Numbered from the stretch's first letter, positions 43,067 through 52,220 are shown. The stretch: 64,000 nt of DNA from Hymenobacter yonginensis (GCF_027625995.1 NZ_CP115396.1:1674001-1738000), one strand, 5' to 3'. Notes: generated by a model not told the origin, from the sequence alone. Made by a program: numbers and translations.

Positions 43067-44953
43067 ATGTCCTTCCCCAAACCCCTGCTGGTGCTGCTCG
43101 TACTCCTGAGCCGGCTGGCCGCCAGCGCCGCTCCCCTTGCCAAGCCGGCCGCGCCCATCAGCCGCATCGACCCGACGTTCTGGTGGGTGGGCATGAAAAA
43201 TCCGAAGCTTCAGCTGCTGGTGCACGGCCCGGGCCTGGCCACCAGCCGGGTGAGCCTGGCCAGCTATCCGGGCGTCACGTTCGACGGCTTTCAGCGGCTG
43301 GAAGGCCCCAACTACCTGCTCGTCAACCTCACGATTTCGCCTGACGCCAAACCCGGCAAGCTGCAGTTGACCTTTACCGGCAAGCAGAAAAGTACCTACG
43401 CCTACGAGTTGCGGGCCCGCACGACGCCCGGCGACAAGTCGAAAGTACAGGGCATCAGCAGCGCCGACTTCGTGTACCTGCTCATGCCCGACCGGTTTGC
43501 CAACGGCGACCCGACAAACGACGTGGTGAAGGGCAACCGGGCTCCGGGCGTGGCGCGCGACTCCATGTATGCCCGCCACGGCGGCGACCTGAAAGGCATA
43601 GAGCAGCATTTCGATTACCTGAAAGAGCTGGGCGTGACGGCTATCTGGCCCACGCCGGTGGTCGACAACAACATGCCCAAGGCCGGCTACCACGGCTACG
43701 CCCTCACGGACTATTATGCGGTGGACCCACACTATGGCACCAACGAGGACTATGTGCGCTTCGTGCAGCACGCCCACCAGCAGGGCCTGAAGGTGGTGCA
43801 CGACGTGGTGCTCAACCACATCGGCAGCTTCAACTACCTCTGGCTCGACCAGCCGGCCCGGGACTGGTTTCACCAGTGGCCCCAGCCCACGAAGGGCAAC
43901 TACCGCAACGGCACGGTGAACGACCCGCACGTGTCGGCCCTGGACCGCACCATGTTCAGCACTACCTGGTTTGACATCACCATGCCCGACCCGGCCCAGG
44001 AGAATCCGTTGGTGGCGACCTACCTCATCCAGAATTTTCTCTGGTGGGTGGAATACACCGGCGTCGACGGCTACCGCGTGGATACCTACACCTACTCCGA
44101 CCCGACGTTTCTGATGAACTGGGGCAAGGCCATTCTCGATGAGTACCCGCAGCTGGGCATGTTTGGCGAAACCTGGATGCAGGAGGCCGAGGGCGTGGCC
44201 CAGCAGGCATTCTGGACCCGCAACGTGTTTCCGCCCGTCAACGGCTTCAAGAGCAACCTGCCCGGCGCCATCGATTTTATCCTGCGCCAGGCCCTGCTCG
44301 AAAGCCTGACCAAGCCGGCCGGCTTTGCCGAGGGCGTGGCCAAGCTCTACTACGCTGTGCAGGGTGACTGGATGTACGAGGACGCCAGCCGCAACCTGAT
44401 TTTCCTGGACAACCACGACGTAGACCGGGTGTTTTCGGTGCTGGGCGAGGACGTACGCAAGCAGAAGATGGCGCTGGCCTGGCTGCTCACCGAGCGCGGC
44501 ATTCCGCAGCTCTACTACGGCACCGAGGTGCTGATGAAAAACTTCAGCCGCCCCGACGGCCTGTTGCGCGAAGACTTTCCCGGCGGCTTTCCCGGCGATG
44601 CGCGCAACGCCTTCACGGCGGCCGGCCGCACCCCGGCCCAGCAGGAAATGTACGAATTCGTGCGGCGGCTGGCCACCTACCGTAAAACCCATCCGGTGCT
44701 GCAAACCGGGCAACTCACGCACTTTGTGCCGGAGGATGGCGTGTATACCTACTTCCGCCACAACGCTCAGGGACAAAGCGTGATGGTGATGATGAACTGC
44801 AGCGCGGCCGCCAAAACGGTGAAGATGAATCGGTTTGCCGAGCGTCTGAGAGGCTATACCGCCGCGCAGGATGTGCTGACCAATGCCGTTGTACCAGACC
44901 TGCAAACCACCCACGTGCCGGCCTATACGGCCCTGGTGTGGGAATTGCGCTAA
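43067..44953 (+). CDS. Exported alpha-amylase family enzyme (neopullulanase/cyclomaltodextrinase type)
   Basis: The 628-residue product has a signal peptide (MSFPKPLLVLLVLLSRLAAS), an N-terminal cyclomaltodextrinase-type domain (about 25-125, TFWWVGMKNPKLQLLVHG) and a GH13 barrel from about 135. The catalytic residues are visible: Asp in VDGYRVDTYTY, Glu in MFGETWMQ and Asp in FLDNHDVDRVF. It should hydrolyse starch, pullulan or cyclodextrins in the periplasm or at the surface, like SusA. Start ATG 43067 gives the signal peptide. It follows the carbohydrate-sensing AraC regulator and precedes a broken sugar kinase, so the three form a starch-use locus. Confidence 0.92.
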   Translation: MSFPKPLLVLLVLLSRLAASAAPLAKPAAPISRIDPTFWWVGMKNPKLQLLVHGPGLATSRVSLASYPGVTFDGFQRLEGPNYLLVNLTISPDAKPGKLQLTFTGKQKSTYAYELRARTTPGDKSKVQGISSADFVYLLMPDRFANGDPTNDVVKGNRAPGVARDSMYARHGGDLKGIEQHFDYLKELGVTAIWPTPVVDNNMPKAGYHGYALTDYYAVDPHYGTNEDYVRFVQHAHQQGLKVVHDVVLNHIGSFNYLWLDQPARDWFHQWPQPTKGNYRNGTVNDPHVSALDRTMFSTTWFDITMPDPAQENPLVATYLIQNFLWWVEYTGVDGYRVDTYTYSDPTFLMNWGKAILDEYPQLGMFGETWMQEAEGVAQQAFWTRNVFPPVNGFKSNLPGAIDFILRQALLESLTKPAGFAEGVAKLYYAVQGDWMYEDASRNLIFLDNHDVDRVFSVLGEDVRKQKMALAWLLTERGIPQLYYGTEVLMKNFSRPDGLLREDFPGGFPGDARNAFTAAGRTPAQQEMYEFVRRLATYRKTHPVLQTGQLTHFVPEDGVYTYFRHNAQGQSVMVMMNCSAAAKTVKMNRFAERLRGYTAAQDVLTNAVVPDLQTTHVPAYTALVWELR

Positions 44954-44978
44954 ATCAGAAGGGTGGTAACAACGACTT

Positions 44979-45298
44979 ATGGCACCTATCCTGATCCTGG
45001 ACGGAACGAGCTTCGACCACATCGTGACCTTACCCGTGCTGCCAGCACCGCAGCCGCGGACTGTCCATCAGGCTCCTTTTCATGAGGGAACAAGCTTCAC
45101 CGGGGCAAGGCCCTGGCTCTTACCAAGCTGGGCCTACCGACTACGTTGTACTCGGCCGTAGGCGACGATGCCTATGGCCGCCACATCGTCGCCGATTTGC
45201 AGGCACTGGGCGTACGAGCCCACTACGTGGTGGACCCCGCCGGGACCGAGCGCCATATCAACTTGATGGATAGCCACGGCCAGCGCATCTCCTTGTAG
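44979..45298 (+). pseudogene. Broken PfkB-type sugar kinase
   Basis: Translation from ATG 44979 gives MAPILILDGTSFDHIVTLPV, then a frameshift near 45085-45110. One frame over, the PfkB core reads GKALALTKLGLPTTLYSAVG then DDAYGRHIVADLQALGVRAH, followed by AGTERHINLMDSHGQRISL and a stop. This is the N-terminal third of a ribokinase-type kinase (G-N-x-A ... G-D-D-x-x-G ... ). The ATP-binding end is missing. It follows the amylase by 25 bases and probably once phosphorylated its sugar product. Confidence 0.75.
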
Positions 45299-45490
45299 CG
45301 GCAGCTAGGCCGGGGGAAGGCCCTGCGGGGTGTGGTGGCGGTGGGGCTCCAGGACGGCCCCGTTAAAGGCGCTACCGAACGTGAGGCCATTGCCCATGCT
45401 CTGCTTCTGGCCGCCGCAGGGCTGAGTAGGCTTGTCGAGGGCCTCGCGTTCGATGCCTGAAATCCGGAAGCAGTGCAACGCAACCCCGCG
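45299..45490. other. Possible remnant sequence, no gene called
   Basis: A plus-strand open frame (to 45459) reads VVAVGLQDGPVKGATEREAI then AHALLLAAAGLSRLVEGLAF. It could be more of the broken kinase or unrelated. No start codon belongs to it and no family can be named. Confidence 0.3.
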
Positions 45491-46006
45491 TCAGGGCACC
45501 CGCACAAACTCCACCACCCACACCCACTCGTTGCGGGCCCATGCGTCAGGATAAATGGAATCCAACAGGCCCTGGAATGCCCGTACAGCGGTATCGTACC
45601 AGCGGAAGCCATCGGCAGCACAGGCGTCGGGCTCTACTCCGCCCCACTGCACGCTACCCTGCTGCAGCCGAAAGCTCAGGCCCTCCTGCCGGGCCTGGGC
45701 TTCGGTGATGCTGCGCACCTGCTCCACCTGAATGCGGACCACCCGCAACCGGCAGTCCGGAGCTTCCTGCACATACAGCACAGTACCGGCCGGCCCGAAA
45801 GGGCACGGCACGGGTGGCAGCGTATCAGCCGGCGCGTGACGGTCGGTAAATAACGCGCCGGCCGCCGTCAGGGCCCGCAGGCCGTAGCGCCCGGGGTCCT
45901 GGCGCAGCTGCAGCGTGGGCGCCAGCCGGCGGCGGGTGACAGTTTTGCGGCCGGCCAGCACCGCGGCCAGCATGGCCGGATTGAAGGAAATACTATCCAT
46001 CAGCAT
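45491..46006 (-). CDS. ASCH-domain protein
   Basis: The 171-residue product fits the ASCH fold: it opens ISFNPAMLAAVLAGRKTVTR, with the GRKT-x-T-R-R signature, then FGPAGTVLYVQEAPDCRLRV, RIQVEQVRSITEAQARQEGL and WARNEWVWVVEFVRV. ASCH domains bind RNA and are linked to translation or RNA modification; phage versions are common. It is cytosolic. It lies convergent or tandem to the nuclease gene, 36 bases apart. The ligand is unknown. Confidence 0.72.
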   Translation of the reverse strand: MLMDSISFNPAMLAAVLAGRKTVTRRRLAPTLQLRQDPGRYGLRALTAAGALFTDRHAPADTLPPVPCPFGPAGTVLYVQEAPDCRLRVVRIQVEQVRSITEAQARQEGLSFRLQQGSVQWGGVEPDACAADGFRWYDTAVRAFQGLLDSIYPDAWARNEWVWVVEFVRVP

Positions 46007-46042
46007 AGCCCAAACAGGCGTCCTTGGCCCTGAAACAGCCTG

Positions 46043-46918
46043 TTACTGTACCGGCCCGGTATCGGTGCCGGCTTCCAGCACCTGCTGCACGGCCGAAGGC
46101 ACGGCGGAGAGCAGGTCAAGGCCGGTGGCGGCCTCAATAGCATCGACGCTGGTGCGGTACTGGCCCCAGCTGGTGCTCAGGCTGTTGTCGTTGGGCGTGT
46201 CGATGGCAATGACGCGGGTGCCCGCCGTAACGCGGGTAGCGTCCGACTCGCCCACCGGCAGCACCACCACCACCTTCCAGATGCGGGCCGGCACCGTTAC
46301 GCGGCCCTGGTCGAGGGTGGTTCTGGCCCCCGACGAGCCCACTCCGCCTATTCCGTACTGCCCCATAATAACGTAGAGCTCGTTGCCGGAACTCAGCAGG
46401 GAGCGGGTGTAGTCTTCCAGATTGGCCCAGGTTTGCTGGTTGTTGCGCGGGGCCTGCGGAATCATGTTGGTCATCAGAAACGTGGCCGAGTTGTCGGGCA
46501 CGGTGTTAGTGCGGTCGGCGCTGGGGCAGTTGTGGCCCCGGTCGAAGCCCGACCCGGAGTAGCTGGTGGCCTGCACCTGATACCAGCCGGTCGGCAGCGT
46601 GGCGTCGGCGCGGAAATCATCCTGCCGGGCAGCCGATCCGCGCCAGCTCAGGTCGAGGTGCCAGCTCACCCAGTTGGGGATGCCCCGCTCCCGGTGGTAG
46701 CTGAGCGCATACTGCGGCTTGCTGAGCAGGTAGTTGGTGGGCTGCGACGGATCGGCGGTAGCGCCGCTGGGGTTGCCGAGCGTCAGGTGCTCGGGCAGCG
46801 GCTGCACGGGCGGGGCGGGCGGCGAGGCGGGAGTCGGGTCCTGTGTGGTAGAGCAGGAGGCCACGGTGAGCAGCCCCAGCAGCCCCCAGACGGGCAAACT
46901 GAGCGAGCGGTACAGCAT
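46043..46918 (-). CDS. Exported DNA/RNA non-specific endonuclease (NucA type)
   Basis: The 291-residue product has a lipoprotein-type signal (WGLLGLLTVASCSTTQ), then a Pro-rich linker and the endonuclease domain. The DRGH motif is present in SGFDRGHNCPSADR with the catalytic His, and the metal-binding Asn lies in APRNNQQTWANLEDYTRSLL. It degrades nucleic acid outside the cell or in the periplasm for nutrition. I chose the ATG at 46918 because it begins the signal. It is divergent from the aldehyde-oxidase operon, with 162 bases between. Confidence 0.88.
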   Translation of the reverse strand: MLYRSLSLPVWGLLGLLTVASCSTTQDPTPASPPAPPVQPLPEHLTLGNPSGATADPSQPTNYLLSKPQYALSYHRERGIPNWVSWHLDLSWRGSAARQDDFRADATLPTGWYQVQATSYSGSGFDRGHNCPSADRTNTVPDNSATFLMTNMIPQAPRNNQQTWANLEDYTRSLLSSGNELYVIMGQYGIGGVGSSGARTTLDQGRVTVPARIWKVVVVLPVGESDATRVTAGTRVIAIDTPNDNSLSTSWGQYRTSVDAIEAATGLDLLSAVPSAVQQVLEAGTDTGPVQ

Positions 46919-47080
46919 CAGACGGGATAAAGCAAAGGTGTGTAGCAGAGAGCGGAAGCACAAAGGTACCCTTTTGGGAGTTGGCCCGCGCGCCGCCACT
47001 CCGGCCCGGCCGGTGCGCCCGCGCCAACGCTGCGTGGGCAACTGCGTATTTGCTGCTACCTGCCATCTATTTCCGCCTGC

Positions 47081-48103
47081 ATGAAGCTGCCCTCTATCCT
47101 CCCCCTCCAACCCGGCGACCCTGCCCCCGACGGCCTGCTGCCCGGTGGTTCGCCCCTTTCCGCACTGCGGGGCCGGCCTGTAGTGCTGGCCTTCGCGCCC
47201 GACGACTGGAACCCCGGCCACGCGCATCAGAGCGCCCTGTTTGCCCAGCTGCTGCAGGAGTTCGGCGAAGAAATAGCCTTCGTCGATACGGCCGCCGAGG
47301 GCTGGCACTCGCTGGACTGGCGCGGCACGCTAGCAGAGCAGTTTGGCGTGAGTGGCCGGCGGGCGCTGTTTCTGCTCGATGAGCAGGGCCTGATCCGCTG
47401 GTCGGCGGTCGTGGAGGCCGGCACCACCATCCGGGCCGGCCAGGTGCTGGCCGCGCTGGAAACCCTGAAAGCCCCGGCGGCGGCCCCCACGGTTTCGGCC
47501 GAGGCAGCCGGCACCGTATCGCGGCGCACGTTCGTGACGGCGCTGCTGGCCACCGTGGCCCTGCTGCAGCTGCCCGGCACCGATATGGCCGCCGCCACGC
47601 CAGCACCGGCCGACGCCTCCGACGCGCCGGCCGTTCCTGCCGATACCGTACCCGTTACGCTGCGCATCAATGGCAAAACGCACCGCCTGCAGCTGGAGCC
47701 CCGCGTGGCGCTGCTGGACGCGCTGCGCGAAAACCTGCACCTCACGGGTACCAAAAAGGGCTGCGACCATGGCCAGTGCGGCGCCTGCACCGTGCACCTT
47801 GACGGCCAGAGCGCCCTCTCCTGCCTGCGCCTGGCCGTCATGAGCCAGGGCCAGGAAATCACCACCATCGAGGGCCTGGCCACCGGCGACACGCTGCACC
47901 CCATGCAGACGGCTTTCGTGAAGCACGATGCCTTCCAGTGCGGCTACTGCACGCCGGGCCAGATTATGGCCGCCACTGCCCTGCTGCAGGACAAGCAGCA
48001 GCGCTCCGCCGTGGAAATCAGGGAGGCCATGAGCGGCAACCTGTGCCGCTGCGCCGCCTACCCCAACATCATTGCCGCCATCGAAGACGCCCAGCGCGCA
48101 TAA
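47081..48103 (+). CDS. PaoA-type [2Fe-2S] subunit with an N-terminal redoxin domain
   Basis: The 340-residue protein is the iron-sulfur subunit of a xanthine-oxidase-family aldehyde dehydrogenase. Residues about 5-140 are an AhpC/TSA-like domain (LQPGDPAPDG, VVLAFAPDDW, GRRALFLLDEQGLIRW); no CxxC is seen, and the usual peroxidatic Cys position holds Trp-Asn (DDWNPGH). Then a twin-Arg segment (SRRTFVTALLATVALLQL, about 147-165) precedes the ferredoxin part with CDHGQCGACTVHLDG and the second cluster with CGYCTPGQIM and GNLCRCAAYPN. A Tat segment in mid-chain is odd: it may act as an internal anchor. paoB follows after 9 bases. Confidence 0.85.
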   Translation: MKLPSILPLQPGDPAPDGLLPGGSPLSALRGRPVVLAFAPDDWNPGHAHQSALFAQLLQEFGEEIAFVDTAAEGWHSLDWRGTLAEQFGVSGRRALFLLDEQGLIRWSAVVEAGTTIRAGQVLAALETLKAPAAAPTVSAEAAGTVSRRTFVTALLATVALLQLPGTDMAAATPAPADASDAPAVPADTVPVTLRINGKTHRLQLEPRVALLDALRENLHLTGTKKGCDHGQCGACTVHLDGQSALSCLRLAVMSQGQEITTIEGLATGDTLHPMQTAFVKHDAFQCGYCTPGQIMAATALLQDKQQRSAVEIREAMSGNLCRCAAYPNIIAAIEDAQRA

Positions 48104-48112
48104 CCCCCGCTT

Positions 48113-49165
48113 ATGAATCCTTTTCACTATCAGCGCGCCGGCAGCGCCGCCGAGGCGGTGGCCCTGGTGGCTCGGGAACCAGCCGCCACGTTTATTGCCG
48201 GCGGCACGTCGGAAGTCGATCTGCTGAAGGAAGGCGTGCACCAGCCCAGCCGGCTGGTAGACCTCGCAGGTTTGCCGCCCGGCACCATTGCCCCCCTGAA
48301 CGGCGGGTTGCGCCTGGGCGCCAGCGTGAGCAATAGCGCCGCCGCCGCCCACCCCGAAATCCAGCAGCGCTACACGGCCGTGAGCGAGGCTCTGCTGGCA
48401 GGTGCCTCCACCCAGATCCGCAACGTGGCCACCATGGCCGGCAATCCGCTGCAGCGCACCCGCTGCCCGTATTTCCGCGACCCCGGCCAGCCCTGCAACA
48501 AGCGCGTGCCCGGCAGCGGCTGCGCGGCCCTCGGCGGCCTCAACCGCATGCACGCCCTGTTCGGGGCCTCGTCCAGCTGCGTGGCCACCCAGCCCAGCGA
48601 CCTGGCCGTGGCCCTGGCAGCCCTCGATGCGCAGGTGCAGACCACCGGCCCCGGTGGCAGCCGCACCATCGCCTTCCCCGACCTGCACCGCCTGCCCGGC
48701 AGCACCCCGCACCTGGATACGGTGCTGGAGCACGGCGAACTGATAACGGCCATCGACCTGCCCGCCTTCTCTGGCCGCTCGCACTACCTTAAGGTGCGCG
48801 ACCGGGCCTCCTACGCCTACGCTTTGGTGTCGTGCGCGGTGGCGCTGGAACTGGATGGCACGCGCATCCGGCGGGCCCGGATAGCGCTGGGTGGCGTGGC
48901 CCACAAGCCCTGGCGGGTGCCCGCCGCCGAAGCCCTGCTGGCCGGCCAGAAACCCACCGAAAAGCTGTTTCTGGCCGCCGCCGAGCGCGCCTTCGCCGAT
49001 GCCAAGCCGCTGGATCACAACGGCTACAAAGTCCCGATGGGCCGCAACCTGCTGGTGCGGGCCCTGCTGGAAATCAGCGGCCTGCAGCCGCTGGTCGGTC
49101 CGGCCGGCACGGCCTTCGCCGCCAGCGTGGGCGGCATGGGCGGCCTCGTTTCTTCTCCCCGCTAA
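48113..49165 (+). CDS. PaoB-type FAD subunit with [4Fe-4S] insertion
   Basis: The 350-residue protein is the FAD-binding subunit that carries electrons between the iron-sulfur and molybdenum subunits. The FAD motif is ATFIAGGTSEVDLLK. A loop with four Cys, TRCPYFRDPGQPCNKRVPGS then GCAALGG and SSSCVATQPSD, matches the [4Fe-4S] insert of E. coli PaoB (YagS). The ending is the CO dehydrogenase flavoprotein C-terminal domain (KVRDRASYAYALVSCAVALE). It is the second gene of the operon, 9 bases after paoA and 15 before the Mo subunit. The final acceptor is not visible. Confidence 0.9.
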   Translation: MNPFHYQRAGSAAEAVALVAREPAATFIAGGTSEVDLLKEGVHQPSRLVDLAGLPPGTIAPLNGGLRLGASVSNSAAAAHPEIQQRYTAVSEALLAGASTQIRNVATMAGNPLQRTRCPYFRDPGQPCNKRVPGSGCAALGGLNRMHALFGASSSCVATQPSDLAVALAALDAQVQTTGPGGSRTIAFPDLHRLPGSTPHLDTVLEHGELITAIDLPAFSGRSHYLKVRDRASYAYALVSCAVALELDGTRIRRARIALGGVAHKPWRVPAAEALLAGQKPTEKLFLAAAERAFADAKPLDHNGYKVPMGRNLLVRALLEISGLQPLVGPAGTAFAASVGGMGGLVSSPR

Positions 49166-49180
49166 TTTCTCAGGACTACT

Positions 49181-51439
49181 ATGATAATGACGGAAGCCAC
49201 CGGCCAACCCCTCGACCGGGTGGATGGCCAGCTGAAAGTGACGGGCGCGGCCCGCTACACCGCCGAATGGGACGTGCCGGGCCTGGTGTACGGGGCCGTA
49301 GCCGTGAGCACCATTGCCCATGGCACCATACGCACCCTGGACACGGCCGCCGCGCTGCGGGCTCCGGGCGTGCTGGCCGTGCTCACCCACGAAAATGCCC
49401 CCCGCCTGCAGCCCATGCCCGAAAAGGTAGGCGAAACGCTGTTTCGGGGCGAAGGCGGCATCACGGAAACGCGCCAGCCCCTGCAGGATGCCACCGTGGA
49501 ATATGCCGGCCAGCCCATTGCAATGGTGGTAGCCGCCACCCACGAGCAGGCCCGCCACGCCGCCACGCTCCTGCGCGTCACCTACGACGAACGGCCCCCG
49601 CAGCTTGACCGGCAGAACGCGGCCCGGCAGACCAAGCCGGAGACCTTTCTCGGCAGCAAGGAAGAAAAGCTGCAGGTCACCATCGGCGACACCAAATCTG
49701 CGCTGGCCGCTGCTCCGGTGAAGATTCAGCAGGTGTACGAGTCCGGCATCACCCACCACAGCCCCATCGAGCAGCTGGCCACCATTGCGCATTGGCAGCA
49801 GCGCGGCGGCACCGATTTCCTGACGCTCTACGACACCACCCGCGGCCTCGGGAATGCCCAGGCCGTGGCGGCGCTGTCGCTGGGGCTGCCCAAGGAGCAG
49901 GTGCACGTCATCTGCCCGTTTGTGGGCGGGGCCTTCGGGGCGAAGGGCTGGCTGTTTGCCCCGATGCTGCTGGCGGCCATGGCGGCGCGGGTAGTAAAGA
50001 AGCCGGTGAAGCTGGAATGGCGGCGGCAGGAGATGTTTACGGTGGCCGGCCAGCGCGCCGCCACCCGCCAGACCCTGGCCCTGGGCGCCACCCGCGACGG
50101 CCGCCTCACGGCCCTGCAGCACGACACGCACACTCATTCCTCGCTTTCCAGTGGGTTTACGGAGCCTTGCGCCCGGGTGTCGCGGATGATGTACGCCGTG
50201 CCCAACCTGGGCTTCTCGCACCAGCTGGCCCACCTGAATATGCCCTCGCCGTGCCCCATGCGCGGCCCCGGCGAAACCGTGGGCGGCTGGGCTCTGGAGT
50301 GCGCCCTCGATGAGCTGGCCACCGAGCTGAACCTGGACCCGGTGGAGCTGCGCCTGCGCAACTACGCCGACAAAAACCCCGAAACCGGCAAGCCCTGGTC
50401 GAGCAAGCACCTGCGCGAGTGCTACGCCCGCGGCAAGGCCCTGATCGGCTGGGACGCCCGCAACCCCAAGCCCCGCTCCATGCGGGAAGGCCGCGAGCTG
50501 ATCGGCTACGGCATGGCCACCACCATGTACCCAGCCGGCCGCCGCAAGGCCGCCGCCAAAGCCACCATCTTCGCCGATGGCCGCGCGCTGGTGCAAAGCG
50601 CCACCCACGAGCTGGGCAACGGCGCCTACACCATCTTCCGCCAGATCGGGGCTGATGGCCTGGGCTTGCCGGTCGAGCAGGTGCGGTTCGAGCTCGGCGA
50701 CTCCGCCCTGCCCCCCACGCCCACTTCGGGCGGGTCCGTCACGACGGCAACCGTGGGGCCGGCCGTGCTGCAGGCTAGCCGGGCCGCCGTGCGCGCCCTG
50801 CAGCAGCTCGCTACCCGCGACGCGAAGTCGCCGCTGTACGGGGCGGCGCCGGAGGCCGTGGAAGCCCGCGCCGGCCGCCTGCAGCTGAAGGCCACCCCCG
50901 CTACCGGCGAAACCTACGCCGCCATTCTGAAGCGGGCCAACCTGCCTTCGGTGAGTGGCACCGACGAGGCGCAGCCCGGCGCGGAGCGCGAGCAATATTC
51001 GTTCTACTCGTTTGGGGCGGTATTTGCGCAGGTGCGGGTCGATGAGGCCAGCGGCACCATTCGGGTAGCCCGTTTGTGCGGCGTCTACGACGTGGGCCGT
51101 CTCATGAACCCCAAAACCGCGCACTCCCAGATCATTGGGGGCATGACCATGGGCCTGGGCGCCACGCTGATGGAAGAAACCGCCTACGACCCGCGCAGCG
51201 GCGCCGCCGTGGTGCGCAACTTCGCCGACTACCACGTGCCCAGCATGGCCGACACGCCCGACATACAGGTGGAGTGGCTCAACATCCCCGACCCACACAT
51301 CAGCGAGCTGGGGGCCCGGGGCATCGGCGAAATCGGCTGCGTAGGCACGCCGGCCGCCATCACCAACGCGCTGTTTCACGCCACCGGCCGCCGCCTCCGC
51401 TCCCTGCCGCTTACGCCGGATAAGTTCTTTAGCGCCTAA
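49181..51439 (+). CDS. PaoC-type molybdopterin-binding aldehyde oxidase subunit
   Basis: The 752-residue protein is the catalytic subunit that oxidises aldehydes to acids at a molybdenum centre. It starts with the a/b-hammerhead domain (LKVTGAARYTAEWDVPGLVY) and holds molybdopterin loops FVGGAFGAKGW, MRGPGETVGGWALECALDEL and TSGGSVTTATVG. The catalytic Glu lies in GARGIGEIGCVGTPAAI. No signal is present, so export would depend on the small subunit, as in E. coli PaoABC. No XdhC/PaoD-type insertion chaperone lies in the window. A terminator follows. Confidence 0.93.
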   Translation: MIMTEATGQPLDRVDGQLKVTGAARYTAEWDVPGLVYGAVAVSTIAHGTIRTLDTAAALRAPGVLAVLTHENAPRLQPMPEKVGETLFRGEGGITETRQPLQDATVEYAGQPIAMVVAATHEQARHAATLLRVTYDERPPQLDRQNAARQTKPETFLGSKEEKLQVTIGDTKSALAAAPVKIQQVYESGITHHSPIEQLATIAHWQQRGGTDFLTLYDTTRGLGNAQAVAALSLGLPKEQVHVICPFVGGAFGAKGWLFAPMLLAAMAARVVKKPVKLEWRRQEMFTVAGQRAATRQTLALGATRDGRLTALQHDTHTHSSLSSGFTEPCARVSRMMYAVPNLGFSHQLAHLNMPSPCPMRGPGETVGGWALECALDELATELNLDPVELRLRNYADKNPETGKPWSSKHLRECYARGKALIGWDARNPKPRSMREGRELIGYGMATTMYPAGRRKAAAKATIFADGRALVQSATHELGNGAYTIFRQIGADGLGLPVEQVRFELGDSALPPTPTSGGSVTTATVGPAVLQASRAAVRALQQLATRDAKSPLYGAAPEAVEARAGRLQLKATPATGETYAAILKRANLPSVSGTDEAQPGAEREQYSFYSFGAVFAQVRVDEASGTIRVARLCGVYDVGRLMNPKTAHSQIIGGMTMGLGATLMEETAYDPRSGAAVVRNFADYHVPSMADTPDIQVEWLNIPDPHISELGARGIGEIGCVGTPAAITNALFHATGRRLRSLPLTPDKFFSA

Positions 51440-51507
51440 AAGCACACGCGAGCCGTCTGGGCTAGCTCAGACGCCAACGACTATTTTCCTGCCTTTCGGC
51501 TTTCTGC

Positions 51508-51543
51508 AAACCGGTGCCTATACAGGATATAGGCACCGGTTTT
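51508..51543 (+). terminator. Terminator of the aldehyde oxidase operon
   Basis: AAACCGGTGCCTATA pairs perfectly with TATAGGCACCGGTTT (loop of 5) and is followed by TTGGTTT. It lies 69 bases after the stop of the Mo subunit. The rest of 51440-51932 shows no gene. Confidence 0.85.
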
Positions 51544-51876
51544 GGTTTCAGCGAACAGGTAAACAGTGCACTATTATTTCTCCGCGCTAAGGAAAGGTGA
51601 AGAATAAAAAATCAGCGTATTACTGCCAAACTGAATTACAAGCACCGGTGTTCCTGGCCGGCTAATCTGTGCTTTAGTGTTTGTGTTTGATGCTTTCTTT
51701 TCAATCAACACCCTTACAATGAAGTCTTAGCAAATAGCAATAACCTGAACAGCCAGGAAAGTTAAATCCAGGCTCTATCCAAATTATCTGCAACCCCGGC
51801 TTATTTACAGCGCAAGAATTAATTACTGAATTTCACAGCTCGCTTTCTAAATTTAGCGTATTGAAAATTATTCTGG

Positions 51877-51884
51877 TAGGTTTG
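51877..51884 (+). promoter_or_regulatory. TAnnTTTG box before the small basic protein
   Basis: TAGGTTTG fits the -7 element. The best TTG upstream (51861-51863) is only 13 bases away, shorter than usual. AT-rich DNA surrounds it; it is 49 bases from the start codon. Confidence 0.5.
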
Positions 51885-51932
51885 CACTACTAAGTTTCCC
51901 TACACGCTTTTCACATTTAACATACGTACCCC

Positions 51933-52190
51933 ATGGCCCTCGACATCAGCCAGCTTGAAGAAGTAATTAAAAACGCTAAAAACAGCGACATCGTAAAGAA
52001 GGATCTGCGCAAGGCACTCCGTGGTGTTTCGGCCGCAATCCGCACGCTCAACCAGGCCGTGGAAGATATGGATGCTATTCTGGCCGACGATTACCAGCCG
52101 GTAGCGAAGGAGCGCAAGCCCCGCACCGTAACGCCGGGTGGCGCCAAGCGTGGCCGCAAGCCTAAAAACCCAGTGCCAGCTGCTGAATAA
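51933..52190 (+). CDS. Small protein with basic AT-hook-like tail
   Basis: The 85-residue product has a helical start (MALDISQLEEVIKNAKNSDI, then VKKDLRKALRGVSAAIRTLN) and a basic C-terminus with GGAKRGRKPKNP, close to the G-R-x-P AT-hook core. I suggest a small chromatin-type or regulatory DNA binder, but there is no family to name. It has its own promoter box and a strong terminator, so it is a single-gene unit. Confidence 0.72.
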   Translation: MALDISQLEEVIKNAKNSDIVKKDLRKALRGVSAAIRTLNQAVEDMDAILADDYQPVAKERKPRTVTPGGAKRGRKPKNPVPAAE

Positions 52191-52220
52191 CAATTACCTG
52201 TGGGCGCTACCTATTTTACT

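Noticed and set aside
43025-45022. A 665-codon minus-strand frame
   Set aside because: Shadow of the amylase gene; no signal, no domain.
47330-51445. A 1371-codon open frame on the minus strand
   Set aside because: It lies opposite the aldehyde oxidase operon, whose three genes have clear motifs. GC-rich codon use leaves the opposite frame open; the product has no domain and unlikely composition.
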